From: Eriocheir sinensis
Taxonomy: Eukaryota; Arthropoda; Malacostraca; Decapoda; Varunidae
Direction: 5' to 3'
DNA: 64,000 nucleotides
Assembly (NCBI RefSeq): GCF_024679095.1
Contig: NC_066516.1
Location: 21,442,535-21,506,534 of the forward strand
Below are positions 39,951 to 49,978 of this stretch, piece after piece (within the stretch, counting starts at the first letter, position 1; each line of letters begins with the position of its first letter). The translations under genes and the position numbers were made by a program. A model generated the notes under the pieces. It had not been told where the DNA came from, ran no database searches, and was given only the letters and a program-made list of their open reading frames with translations.

Positions 39951-40524
39951 AAGGAGGCCAAAAAAAAAAAATATATGTAAGGTACGGCGTGAGGGTACTG
40001 GTGGATGTGGATGCATGAGGTTAAACTGTGGATGAAGGGAAAGGTGGAAGAGATGGCAGACAAGGGTAAAGAGGGAGAAGGATGAGGATGTAGGTGAAGA
40101 GGGTCCGGAGTGCATGTCTGGAGGTGAAAAGGGTAAAGATGAGGTGTTGGAGTGCGGAGAAGAGAAGGGGGGGGGGGGGGATGAAAGGGGGAGAGACAGA
40201 ACCACGCACTGTTTAAAGTTTCCACCCTTCACACACATACCCTTCCCCTCCCCCTTCCCCCCCCTTCCCCTACCACGGTCACCCCGCCCAAGGTCACCCA
40301 AGCATAAACTTCCCGCCAAACCACCCACTTGAACCCGCCCTCAACCCACCTCATCCACCCCCATTACAGTCCACCCTCAGCCTGCCCCCCATCACCCCCC
40401 TCCATCCCCCGCCGCCGCCTCCGTATACCTGCCGACGATCTACACACAAGGAGCTGCTATGTGGCTTATCCTCACGTCCTTCTGCAGTTCCGGGACTCGC
40501 CGTTACATGAAGAAGGGGAAAAAC

Positions 40525-40900
40525 AGGCGATAGATAAAGATGGAGGCCAATAAAGTCATCCGATATTAACAGAACATAGGAAGAAAGGTTGTTACGCCAT
40601 CAACCCGGGGAGGAGGACAAATAATGAATGAAGATAGAAGGATAAACAGGTAATATATCAAGGTGAGGAGCAATAGAGTCAGCGAATATTAATAAATGTA
40701 CATAGTCTGATTATTACGACGTAGAAGACGAGGGGGGACACCAATAATAAATAAGGAGGGGAAAACGAGGTAATAGATAAAACTAAAGAGCAATAATGAC
40801 AGTTGATATTAAAAACGGGACACAAAGAATCCTGGTTATTACTACACCGAAGGAGAGAGAGGAGGGAGGGACAATAACAAATGAAGAATAAACAAACAAC
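40525..40900. repeat. ~120-bp satellite, three copies
   Basis: GATAGATAAA..GAG(G/C)(C/A)AATA(A/G)AGTCA..(G/C)GATATTAA(C/T)A recurs with a spacing of about 120-124 bp (40562, 40686, 40805). Confidence 0.75.
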
Positions 40901-41164
40901 AGGAATAACGTCCACTGATGATGATAACTGGACACCACATGAATGACTCTTACATCATAGGGAGACGAGAGGAAGAGGAGGTGAGGAGACGATGGAGGGA
41001 GGTTGTGGGGAGATGGGGGGTAATGATAAATGGCGGACAGGCTTTAATGCGAGTCCTGCGGTCGTGTTTTAGAGGCGCGGCAGACGAGTGCGGTTGAGGA
41101 ATCCAAGAGTCACGGTCATTATCCTCAAGCTGTAAGTGACGGTGATGGATGGGTGTTGTGCTTG

Positions 41165-41272
41165 TCTGGGGGGAGGGGGCAGGGAAGGGAGAGGGGGGAG
41201 GGGGCAGGGAAGGAAGAGGGGGGAGGGGGCAGGGAAGGAAGAGGGGGGAGGGGGCAGGGAAGGAAGAGGGGA
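41165..41272. repeat. 25-bp G-rich minisatellite
   Basis: GGGGGAGGGGGCAGGGAAGG then AAGAG, four copies at exact 25-bp spacing; G-quadruplex prone. Confidence 0.9.
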
Positions 41273-41608
41273 GAGTGGCCGAAGTGGTGATGGTGGAGGG
41301 GTTTGTGTGTACGTGTGTTCGCGATCGCCACTTCCCTGAAACCTCTCTCCCTCTCCTCCCTCTCTCCCCGTACTCTCCTTCCGCCCTTCGACTGCCGGGT
41401 ATAGTAGAAGAGTTTAATCTCCGGTGGGTATGAAGGAGAGGAGGGTGTGGTTGAAGGGGGGTGAGGTGGGGTAGGGATGAGGGATGCTGACGTAAGCGTG
41501 CCGGGGATAAAGTTTCGCTCCCGTCACAATGCACTCTTCCTACCCTAACCACACACCACACCACACCTCACGCCTTGCTCGCTGGTCACTCACACTGCCG
41601 CGGGGAGG

Positions 41609-41616
<8 letters not shown>

Positions 41617-41650
<34 letters not shown>
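41617..41650. repeat. (GA)n
   Basis: Pure GA. Confidence 0.9.
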
Positions 41651-41652
<2 letters not shown>

Positions 41653-42563
41653 CGTATACATGAGTGCGTGAGGAGTTTAACAAGCATAATTTCACGGTAC
41701 TACACACGCACAAACACACACACACACACACAGGTCGTCGTGAAGGTCGTGGGCGTAATGAGGTTCTCGAGGCACCCTGACGGAGGAAATTAAAAGCTTC
41801 CGGTGCAAGAGGATCAGCATCAGACCCTTCCATCCTCCCGCCCCTGCCCCTCGCCTCTGCCTCGTTATGTACCCAGGAAGGTGACGAGGCAGTGTGGTGG
41901 CGGGCAGGACGTTTGGTTCCAGGACACTGCTTCCCGCCGGCCGCCCCTTCCCCCTTCCCTCCCTCCCGCCGCAGGACAGTCCCGCCGGACGACCCTCAAC
42001 GCGGCAGCCGCCCAGACAGCCGCCACCTGGACCGCCGTCCCGGGACAGCTCAGGCCAGACAGCTTTCCCCGCTACTCATGGATGTCTTTGAGCAGCTGCA
42101 GCCTCGGTTCTGCATCGTGTAATTATTGTCGGTGCCCATCATGACACGACTCCAAGACAAACTCCTCGATATCTAGGGGGAGAGTGGTACGTGTCAACTA
42201 GTTCGTGCTAGGTTTTGAGAAACAGGTACGTGAAAATAGGTTCGAAACACTGCGAACTTCTTTCCCACGAACCTATTTCCCAATTTGAACATTGGCTTAG
42301 AAACATGATCGTGTGTAATATCATGAAACAAAGTTGGAAATACGTACGGGGTAATAAGTCCGTTTCGAAATTGTTACCAGGTAGACTTCAGGAATATAGA
42401 AAAAGGTTATTTCTAAATTTGGTCAAGGACTTGGAATATATAAAGATACCAAGAAGTTCAACATCTGATTATTTCAATAAAATCACTCCGAGTACATATT
42501 ACTGTACCGTATATAATGACTAAAAATTCATATGAGCTTCTGTGAAAGATTCTGTGAAAGATT

Positions 42564-42800
42564 CTATCTCTGTTCTGCAGATGGGATGAAAGATACTATC
42601 TCTGTTCTGCAGATGGGACAATGTTTATATGTAGAGTTATTTGTAATTGTGACACATGCAAGGCAGACAGTTGTGTGGCCACAGGGAAAAAGGCAGACTG
42701 GCTTTTTCTTATTCACAGAGGCACTGCAGCACAACACACAGTCAGCTTTGTCACTAGTTGATTGCAGAGTTGATGGTCCTGGTTCCGCGTCGTCTGGCGG
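42564..42800 (-). CDS. RING-finger terminal exon (X5)
   Basis: Begins after the acceptor TTATTTTACAG in phase 0 and ends with TAG at 42564-42566, coding for 78 residues. From about residue 21 it reads DCVLC, then PVCLFPCGHTTVCLAC, then HCPICRTEIVSFIP. This is a full C3HC4 RING: C-x2-C, C-x-H, C-x2-C and C-x2-C, with all eight zinc ligands present and the usual CGH and CPxCR motifs. Such C-terminal RINGs usually act as E3 ubiquitin ligases by recruiting an E2. The C-terminal codons lie in a short tandem duplication (42541-42620). A RING in the same strand and element as a FLYWCH exon is unusual. Confidence 0.7.
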   Translation of the reverse strand, partial: PPDDAEPGPSTLQSTSDKADCVLCCSASVNKKKPVCLFPCGHTTVCLACVTITNNSTYKHCPICRTEIVSFIPSAEQR

Positions 42801-42887
42801 CTGTAAAATAATTAAATCTTATCAGTATTCGTTGATCTGTGATGGTCATTATGATATAGTAATAATTACACAAGTGTAAAACATCAC
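42801..42887 (-). other. short intron before the RING exon
   Basis: 87 nt from GTGATG to TTTTACAG on the minus strand. The homologous 85-nt intron at 43029-43113 (GTAATG to TTTTACAG) precedes X4. Their similarity shows that an intron plus the start of the following exon was tandemly duplicated, with an offset of 226-228 bp. Confidence 0.45.
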
Positions 42888-43028
42888 CTCAGTTCTGGCT
42901 TGGCAAGATGTTGCCATACGTGTTCTTGGTGGTGTGTAAGGGGCTGCTGCTTCACGTGGGCGGCTACGCCTGGGAGGGCGAATGGGGGAATGGTGGATAG
43001 CCTCTGATGGTTCCGTGTCGTCTGGCTG
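42888..43028 (-). CDS. exon X4, duplicated 5' part of the RING exon region
   Basis: 141 nt (47 codons, phase 0 to 0) between the acceptor AATAATTTTACAG and the donor GAG/GTGATG. It starts QPDDTEPSEAI, parallel to the PPDDAEPGPS start of the RING exon, and ends ...RTE. It is thus a copy of the intron-exon block next door. Spliced to X5 it stays in frame. The content is low complexity and Pro/Arg-rich with no recognised domain. Whether it is used in the mRNA or skipped cannot be told. Confidence 0.35.
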
Positions 43029-43113
43029 CTGTAAAATTATTAAATCTTATAAATATTTGTTTATCTGTGATGGTCATTATGATATAATAATAATTACTCT
43101 TTTAAAACATTAC

Positions 43114-43175
43114 CTCAGTTCTGCCTTGGCGAGATGCTGCCATACACGTTCTATACCATCCCCATACATATCAAG
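43114..43175 (-). pseudogene. partial exon copy (X3) with GT donor
   Basis: The minus strand ends in AGAACTGAG followed by GTAATG, a plausible donor. The last ~45 nt duplicate the end of the next exon (X4): RTCMAASRQGRTE here, RTRMATSCQARTE there in the same frame. In that frame a TGA lies just upstream, and in the alternative frame (...ERVWQHLAKAEL) a TAA does. The exon is therefore probably a truncated duplicate. Its upstream border was not located; the start given is approximate. Confidence 0.3.
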
Positions 43176-43253
43176 CCAGGGTTATCGTTGTAGGTAGCCA
43201 CACATTTAGAGTGGCTGGAACATAGCATTTGATGCCAAGCAGTCTGCTGCCTA

Positions 43254-43383
43254 CAAGGGGCTGGCTGGAGCAGGAGGAAGGTATTTGTTTCGTTCATTTA
43301 GCAGTGTGCGCCTCACACTTTCAAATGACACAGAGTTTGCGGCAGAAGCTGGAGCCCTGGCACATCGTTCATCGTACACATGC
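43254..43383 (-). CDS. second exon (X2) of the FLYWCH gene
   Basis: Begins after a good acceptor (TTCATTTACAG) with one nucleotide, G, which completes the AG left by X1 to make Arg. It then reads HVYDERCARAPASAANSV and FESVRRTLLNERNKYLPP. The SFESVRRTLxxxRxKxxPPxP pattern is what FLYWCH-MULE proteins carry after the zinc finger, so the join makes sense in both phase and content. The frame runs to a TAG at 43251-43253. Either the protein stops here, or a weak donor (GTAGGC) just before the stop is used. The remaining MULE transposase is not found downstream. Confidence 0.45.
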
Positions 43384-43647
43384 CTGTAAATGAATCTTAT
43401 GAACGTACACATGCCTGTAAATGAATCTTAATGAAATCTTGATTGTAACATTAATTGTAATCTTACTTGTATACACAATATATACAATGTTTATAGAGAA
43501 ATTACCATCACCGTCGTAATTTGAGTTTGTCAATTGACTATAGTGATTAAACACGGTCTCTGAAATCCATAAGAATTATACAGCATGTTCGTGAGCCCCA
43601 CCGTGGGGTTCACGAACATGCCGTATACTTAAAAACGAGGTACTTGC
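43384..43647 (-). other. GC-AG intron of the FLYWCH gene
   Basis: 264 nt, donor GCAAGT and acceptor TTTACAG. The acceptor region is duplicated as a 31-bp direct repeat (43374-43436), giving two identical TTCATTTACAG/G sites. Only the one at 43384 keeps X2 in frame; the one at 43415 would shift the frame into an early stop. The intron also contains the large palindrome at 43577-43627. Confidence 0.4.
43577..43627. repeat. 51-bp near-perfect palindrome
   Basis: Two 19-nt arms (43583-43601 and 43603-43621) around one central C pair with a single G/A difference. The pairing continues for five more base pairs after one mismatch. The core arm reads GCATGTTCGTGA then CCCCAC. It lies in the intron of the FLYWCH gene. 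Confidence 0.85.
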
Positions 43648-43949
43648 CTGGCATTCTGTGTTGGGTTATTCTTCGAGTCTTTCATAGAAGATTTTAGCTC
43701 CATCTGCTCAATGTAACTCGCCTGGGAGACATGGTTTTGGTCTTTGGTCAACATCATAGTGCTGTTCTCCAGGTTGATGTGGCCACGTCCAAGGCAGTCA
43801 CTTTTGAAAAAGCGAGAGCGCACATGAAGCTTGTCATTGTACTGGCGATCCTTGACATAAGCTTGGTCATCAAAAACATGCACTATGGAGCCTCGCCTCT
43901 GTCCCTTGATTTTTTCTGACCTGCCTTGCCTCGCCTTGACAACCTTCAC
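43648..43949 (-). CDS. FLYWCH-like zinc-finger exon (X1) of the TIR element
   Basis: Open minus-strand frame of about 100 codons. The order GSIVHVFDDQAYVKD, a C-x-GR motif (SDCLGRGHI) and KDQNHV matches the FLYWCH fold pattern (aromatic/YxY, WxC, CxGR or CxAR, HxH). The segment after it (EQMELKSSMKDSKNNPTQNA) resembles the helical spacer after FLYWCH in MULE-type proteins. Two expected zinc ligands are substituted: Ser in the WxC position and Gln in the first HxH position, so zinc binding is probably lost. The exon ends at CAG followed by GCAAGT, the consensus of GC-AG donors, in phase 2. The true start is unresolved: an ATG lies 4 nt upstream but out of frame, and the in-frame triplet before the GTG is a stop. 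Family assignment is by eye. Confidence 0.5.
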
Positions 43950-44228
43950 TCATTGTTACAGTAAAGGAATGTATTGGAAATCACTGCTAAACTAGCCGAG
44001 GGCCGGGTGATAATGTTGAATAGTGGGACACAAACAAGAGGCAGAAATATAAATTCTAGCTAGAACTTTTAGAACCTAGTTGCAACTCGAACATTTCGAA
44101 CTTTATTCCAGCAAACTGTTTTTTTCACTTTTCGAACTAACTGTCGTTTACTTGGAAAGAAATTCGAACACGTACCTGCTTCAAACCCTGCACTCTTATT
44201 GTACACGAACCTAATTCACCCTCTCCCT

Positions 44229-45120
44229 CAATACACTTCCTGACCTCGTCTCCGGTCTGGCGTTTTTCTTTTATGATCCAGACACACACCAGACAGAGCT
44301 GCGGGGCCTTGCCACACGACGCCGCCCGTCCACCACCTGGACCTGGACTTTGGATGGTCGGCCACTAACATTTGCATCCACGAGAACGGAGCTTTGAAAT
44401 TTGCACATTAATGATTGCTTACAAATTTGTGTTTGAAAATGGTCATGAAATTACCATTAAAACTATCAAAGACGGCCTACGCACAACAAAAATGATATAT
44501 GCATAATAAAAAACGCATAAATTGTGCACAAAATAGTGAACATGAACAACAGAAAACTCTTAACATGAACTCGACATCAGCCCTCGTAGGAAAGCTGCAT
44601 TCCTAAAGTCGGTGTTTGAGGCGAGGCAGTCGTCACTGGGGGGGATGGAGAGTTACGGGGGTGAGCGAAGAGTTCATACAGGACGTGCTGCTCTCCACCC
44701 TCGGGGACGCAACACTCAGCGCGGCACATAAGGCCGAGATGACGAATGCTCGGATTCATATTGGTCCTAACATTTTCAGCAGTTATTCAGTTTCCTCTTA
44801 CTACGGTGTATCCTTCTACTCATCACACTCCCGAAGATGACATTTGTATAGTCAAGAATAGTGTAGAAAACGGTGACGTAAAGTACAAAGTATTTCGAAT
44901 CATCTCCCATCAGACTGCAGTTTTTCACGCTCTCTCGACAGAGGAAACACACCAAGCTGTTTGCGTCCCTCGATGACGAAAAAAAAAAAAGCTGCATGAA
45001 TACGACCCAAGGCAGGCGAGACTGTAGATCCAGGAAACATAACTCTTTGAGAAAAGGAAGCTGTGGGGAGAATCAGAGCGAGACCCATACTTCCGGGGAC
45101 GGTCTTAATTAGCGGGGGAA
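44229..45120. other. unique stretch, no gene recognised
   Basis: Mostly unique DNA to the right of the TIR element. A plus-strand open frame near 44650-44830 (EEFIQDVLLSTLGDATLSAA) has mixed composition but no splice borders or family I recognise. Confidence 0.4.
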
Positions 45121-45535
45121 AAACTGTAAATACCAGATGAAAGGAGGGCGGAAGGGTGAGAGGGAGTGACAGGAGGGAAGGGCGGGAGGGAAGGACGGAG
45201 AAGAGGGAGAGAGAGAAATCGAAATCGAGGAAAAAGAGAATACCAATGAAGGGAGGGCAGAAGGGTGAGAGGGAGTGACAAGAGGGAAGGACGGAAGGTT
45301 ATGGCGGAGAACAGGGAGAGAGAGAAATCAAAGTCGAGGAAAAAAATACCAATGAAGAGAGGGCGGAAGGGTGTGAGGGAGTGACTAGAGAAAAAGACGA
45401 AAAAATAGAAAATGGGGAAGTCGAAGTCGAGGAAAAAAATACCAATGAAGAGAGGGCGGAAGGGTGTGAGGGAGTGACTAGAGAAAGACGAAAAAATAGA
45501 AAATGGGGAAATCGAAGTCGAGGAAATGAAAATAT
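45120..45535. repeat. ~94-107 bp purine satellite
   Basis: AATACCAATGAAG recurs at 45239, 45345 and 45439 with a diverged form at 45131. Shared text: GGGCGGAAGGGTGTGAGGGA, GTGACTAGAG and TCGAAGTCGAGGAAA. Confidence 0.85.
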
Positions 45536-46159
45536 GAAATAACTAAAAAATAAAGTAGAAATTAGCAAGCCAATCATGTCGTTCTAAGAGATAATACAGG
45601 AACAATAATAATCAATCAACATCTTTTACATGGTAACACTGAGTCCCCGACGACGATGCATCACCACCGCTATCAACACAATCACCACATCTGTCAACAC
45701 CGCCATCACCGCCATCACCACGTCAAGCAGTAAACAAGCACTTGATCACAACACACCTGCGAGCTCATGGCCCCCCCCTCCCCTGTCTTCCTCCTCTTCC
45801 CCCCTTCCTGCCTTGAATCCCCTCCTCCTCCTCCTCCTCCTCCTCCCTTCCTGTCTACTCCATCATACACGACCACACGACCATTAACACTGCACCATTC
45901 CCCCCTTCCCACCACCACCAGCACTGCCACACGATAGCCCTCACCTCCCCCTGAGCACTCTTACATACGTCTGTCCACATCCTCGTGTTGGATTTCATCA
46001 ATATGGGGTTAGCTAATTCAATTTTATGAAATGTATCAAATAACGGTGAACGCTTCGGCGATGCTCGGAAACGCTAACAACAGGAGTAAGCAAAGACCAT
46101 CGCTTCTAAATCACCAATAATCAGAACTACCATTATAGCATTGTTTCCGTCACCTTCCA

Positions 46160-46203
46160 ACACCTTACCACCACCACCACCACCACCACCACCACCACCA
46201 CCA
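46160..46203. repeat. (CAC)n
   Basis: Pure CAC run. Confidence 0.85.
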
Positions 46204-46448
46204 CTTAACAGCCACCGTCATCTCCGGCACACCACCCCCACCAGCCACACCCTGACCACATATTTCAGGATGTTCCTAATTTATTATGACCTAAAAGTTC
46301 AAAATCACACCCAAAGTTCGTATTTAGTATCACAATCAACGTGACTTCCCTACAACGCTACGCAATACACTACAAAGCGCCAACAGTCGGGTATTACATT
46401 TCGCGGAAGGATAATAATGAGTAAAACCGAACTCTTAAAATTACAGCG

Positions 46449-46905
46449 CCGGAGATTAATTTGTTTCTGGATACAGTCTAATTAGGGCTTTTACTGTTAA
46501 TAATGTCAGGAAACCGGCCTTATTCTACTGTATAAAAGAAGGAAAGGGGGAGGGGGAGTATAAAAGAAGGAAAGGGGGAGGGGGAGTATAAAAGAAGGAA
46601 AGGGGGAGGGGGAGTATAAAAGAAGGAAAGGGGGAGGGGGAGGGAGAGGGGGAGGGTTGTACGGTGTCTTTGGTGGCGGGAAAATCAAATTGCGCTTATC
46701 AATGAATCATCTAAATAGCTCCCGTTTGGTCGTGCTGCTGCCCACGCCCCCTCGTTCATGCACTATCCAGGAAACATCGGTGGAACGCTCTAGAGTTTAA
46801 TTTGTTTCTGGACACAGTTTGATTAAGGCTTTTACTAATTCATGCTATCAAGAAACCGGAGTTATCTTTAATAATCCTCGAGGCTATGAATATTCCGCTG
46901 TATAC
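46449..46905. repeat. duplicated ~95-bp segment around a 28-bp minisatellite
   Basis: TTTAATTTGTTTCTGGACAC and TTAAGGCTTTTACTAATTCA (46794-46840) match 46452-46500. Between them lies TATAAAAGAAGGAAAGGGGG followed by AGGGGGAG, four copies at exact 28-bp spacing (46531, 46559, 46587, 46615). Confidence 0.85.
46695..46757. repeat. dispersed ~60-bp repeat (second copy 48531-48592)
   Basis: TATCAATGAATCATCTAAAT with GCTCCCGTTTGGTCGTGCTG and CCCACGCC matches TATCAACGCATCACCTAAAT, GACCCCCGCGTGGCCGTGCT and GGCCACGCC at 48536. Confidence 0.75.
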
Positions 46906-47241
46906 AATATCACATCATAAGACGGACTCAAGGCGGAAGCAAAATAATTCACGTGCGGGGAAGAAGCCGAGGACGAGGACGAGGCCGGCACCGCACGTCA
47001 ACACCCACACCCACACCCACTCCCACACGCACGCCCGCCGCCTCCACACCGCCAAAATTAGTCACCTGTAAACATCATCCACACAAAAAGCCACACTCAC
47101 AAGGCACGGCACCGCTGGTCACGTGGCCCCTGCGTCCTTCCCGCCCCAACGGTGTGGCCTTCGGGTTCCCGTCCACACAAGCACATGGACACAAACACAC
47201 TCGCCGGCGTCCCTGAGGTCAATGCGGGAATTCTGGCAGTG

Positions 47242-47790
47242 AAGGAGGTGAGGGAGGAAGGGAGTGGGGAGGGGGTACACAGGCTTAGCGGGGCAGGGGT
47301 TATGAGGAAGGACACGGAGGGGGAGGGGGAAAGGGAGGGTTGAATAGTTTGAGGGTGGAGAAGCTATGAAAAAAAAAACCAACTACATAGCTACGTATTT
47401 GAGTAGTTATTTACAGTAAGTAGTTTCATTTCCTGATTATATGGTGCAAAATTATCCATATTACCTGTTTTGTGTTAAATTTGTCATCTTTGCTGTGTTT
47501 TCTTTCATTATTTTAGGGAGAGGTGGGGAGGCGGGGGAGGCAGGCTTGGCGAGGCGGGGGGAGGGCTGTGATGAAGGACTGGGAGGTGATAGGGAGTGGG
47601 AGGGGGTGTAGCTGGTAGGTGTGGAGGAACGATGAAAAAAAAAAATAAACGAACTACCTAGCTACGTCTATAACAATTCAACTATTTTTCTTTCTTTTCT
47701 TGATTATGTGTAAAATTATCCATCGTACGCTGTTATGTGTCTTAACTTTGATAGCTTTACGGTGTATCTTTTCAGTATCTCAGTCTGCTT
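47242..47790. repeat. ~280-bp tandem duplication
   Basis: Both halves have a G-rich first part, then GTGGAG(A/G)A..GATGAAAAAAA, AACTAC(A/C)TAGCTACGT and AAAATTATCCAT. Start of the second copy is near 47521. Confidence 0.7.
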
Positions 47791-48042
47791 CGTTCCGCTT
47801 CTCCATGTTCGACACCCGCTTCGAGCACGCCGCGAGCCTCCCCGCCTCGCCTCGCAGCCACTCGCCTTCCTCCATTGTTCAGCACCTCCCCCCAGCGTCC
47901 TCCTCAGTGGTTCTCCGATATGACAACACATTTTTTCCTCGTCGTCAAAATAACAAAACACGAAATGAAACACCGCACGAAATACCGCGAGAGAGAAGAA
48001 AAAAATGTAAAGTCGAGTATCTGATTTTTTGCGAGTTGTCCA

Positions 48043-48046
<4 letters not shown>

Positions 48047-48131
<85 letters not shown>
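48047..48131. repeat. (TC)n
   Basis: Pure TC, 85 bp. Confidence 0.95.
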
Positions 48132-48134
<3 letters not shown>

Positions 48135-48762
48135 TTCGAGTGTATATAGTTCACAAAGAGCAAAGTGAAACAAATAAACTGCTGTGGAAAGAGTCTCTAC
48201 TTGACTGCATAACCACTGAAGAAGATATATAAATGAATAAACAAGGAGGTGAGGAGCCGGGAGGGGACGCGAGTGGAGGAAGGAGGGACGAGAGGGTGTA
48301 TGAAGGGGGAGGGAGGTGGGGGAGGTGCGTGGGTCATCTGCGCATCACACCAGTTCCAACACTTATTTTTACTCGTTATTAAATATCCTTTGTTAACCTT
48401 TCCAGACACTCATCGGTACACACACACGCTGTCCCTCGTCACACCTTTTAGAGAGGATCGGGCAATCAAAGCATCACAAAATAACTTTTAAACCCCCTTT
48501 CTTAGGCCTAAAAACTGAACCTACTTTAACCCCTATCAACGCATCACCTAAATGACCCCCGCGTGGCCGTGCTGCTGCTGGCCACGCCTCGTCTCTGCGC
48601 CGCTAGGAAGGATCAGTGAAACATGAGCGGGTGAGCAAATCAGGAGTGAACTTATGAGCATGAAATAGTGCCCAAGAACAGCAAACTTATTCTTCTTCTT
48701 TCGTGTTTTTCCTATTATTTTATTTCTTATACTTCTTTATGTTCTGCTTCTTCATCTTCATA

Positions 48763-48763
48763 C

Positions 48764-48817
<54 letters not shown>

Positions 48818-48818
48818 C
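48763..48818. repeat. (ATT)n
   Basis: Pure ATT run just upstream of a LINE tail. Confidence 0.9.
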
Positions 48819-48899
48819 AAGAGGAGAGTATTAAGACAACTCTGCACCCGGAACTGACGTCTCTTTTGACCTCTCGTTCTATTTTTCCTTTGCCGGACC

Positions 48900-48970
48900 A
48901 GCGTTTAGCGGGCTTTTTTTTAATGTTGCTTTTGTTTTTTGTCCTTGAGCTGCTTCTCTTGCTGTTAAGA
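48900..48970 (+). mobile_element. LINE-tail family copy (plus)
   Basis: Plus-strand TTTAGCGGGC, T run, TTTTGTCCTTGAGCTGCTTC and TCTTGCTGTTAA. The poly(A) is decayed, so it is an older copy of the same 3' tail. Confidence 0.5.
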
Positions 48971-49592
48971 GAAACCATCATCATTATCCTGAGTGTCATT
49001 AAAGAGCGTTGACGTGACGGAATGGCTCTCCGTCACACGCATCTTGGGGTTTGTTTGGAAAGCGTCAGTATCACAGTTAATGGCGGCGGCGGCAGTCACG
49101 TGTTTATGATGAAAAAGAGAGCGTCATCCTTCTCCTCGGCGCGTCCTTGGTTCCCACGCCCGCCGGGACACACAGGGACAGCAGGTGAACAGATGAGCCT
49201 CTTGTCTCCCCTGGGCGCCGCGTCTGCACAGCCCCGCCAGACTTTATTTCCCCTCCCCGCGGCCGCCCCGTCTATTGCCCGCGGCCACCACCACGGGACG
49301 CCTGGTGATGCCTCTGGGCGTGACCTGATGAACTCCTCGTCATGCCAAAGGACATCCCAGAGCTAGAGGCAACGCTGCTTGTGAGCCTGAGAATCCCCGA
49401 CAGGTAAAGTTCACCCGGTCCCTCGTCTTCAGTTCCCACGTATGCGCGTTTTTACCTGTTTGTTCTCGTTTGTATTTTGTTTTTACTCTTTTACAGGTTT
49501 GAGTCAAGCTTGTGTTTTTCCCGAACTTCGACTCATTATTTATCGCGCAAGTATTTAAATTCGTATACGCTTTTGACAAGGTGGTAAAGTGT

Positions 49593-49593
<1 letters not shown>

Positions 49594-49638
<45 letters not shown>
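49594..49638. repeat. (GT)n
   Basis: Pure GT. Confidence 0.9.
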
Positions 49639-49640
<2 letters not shown>

Positions 49641-49978
49641 CAGGAACAAAGGTGAATAAAGCAAATCAGTAACCGTGGGTCCACCAGCGAGAGTCGTCAA
49701 GGAGGGAGAGATGGAGGAGGGAGGGTATGAGGGAGGGGTATAATACAGAGGTTAGGAGGGAAGGGGGAGAGGGGGAAGGGTGCGGTGTTCAGGGTCAGCA
49801 GCGCCAAGTTCTCGACGCGTGACACACCACACCGTAATGCTGAACAACAAAAAACAGAATAAATACGAGTGTCAGGCCATAGCTCAGCGTCCCGAGGGCC
49901 CACGACGACCTTGAATAACTGATGAAGCTTCTTGTCTTGACGTGCGCGAAGCCATTTGCCTCGCCCACCGGTGTTACA

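Larger units (their letters stand above)
42177..44228 (-). mobile_element. MULE-like TIR element with FLYWCH and RING exons
   Basis: The ends of this ~2.05-kb segment are inverted relative to each other. Left (42177-42270) and reverse-complemented right (44150-44228) both start G/A-rich (GGGGGAGAGTG versus GGGAGAGGGTG). They then share, in order, GTTCGTG, GGKTTTGA, CAGGTACGTG, TTCGAA and TTCTTTCC. I see no clean target-site duplication. The interior codes on the minus strand for a FLYWCH-like domain followed by the spacer typical of FLYWCH-MULE proteins, and a RING exon. No transposase catalytic core is recognisable. A MULE-type origin is inferred from the TIR length and the FLYWCH segment. 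Internal duplications and a large hairpin show it is rearranged. It could instead be a degraded host gene with fortuitous inverted flanks. Confidence 0.55.

Noticed and set aside
41073..41129. Possible 57-bp plus-strand exon before GTAAGTG
   Set aside because: Donor is good but the acceptor lacks a pyrimidine tract and the peptide (RRGRRVRLRNPRVTVIILK) is too short to judge.
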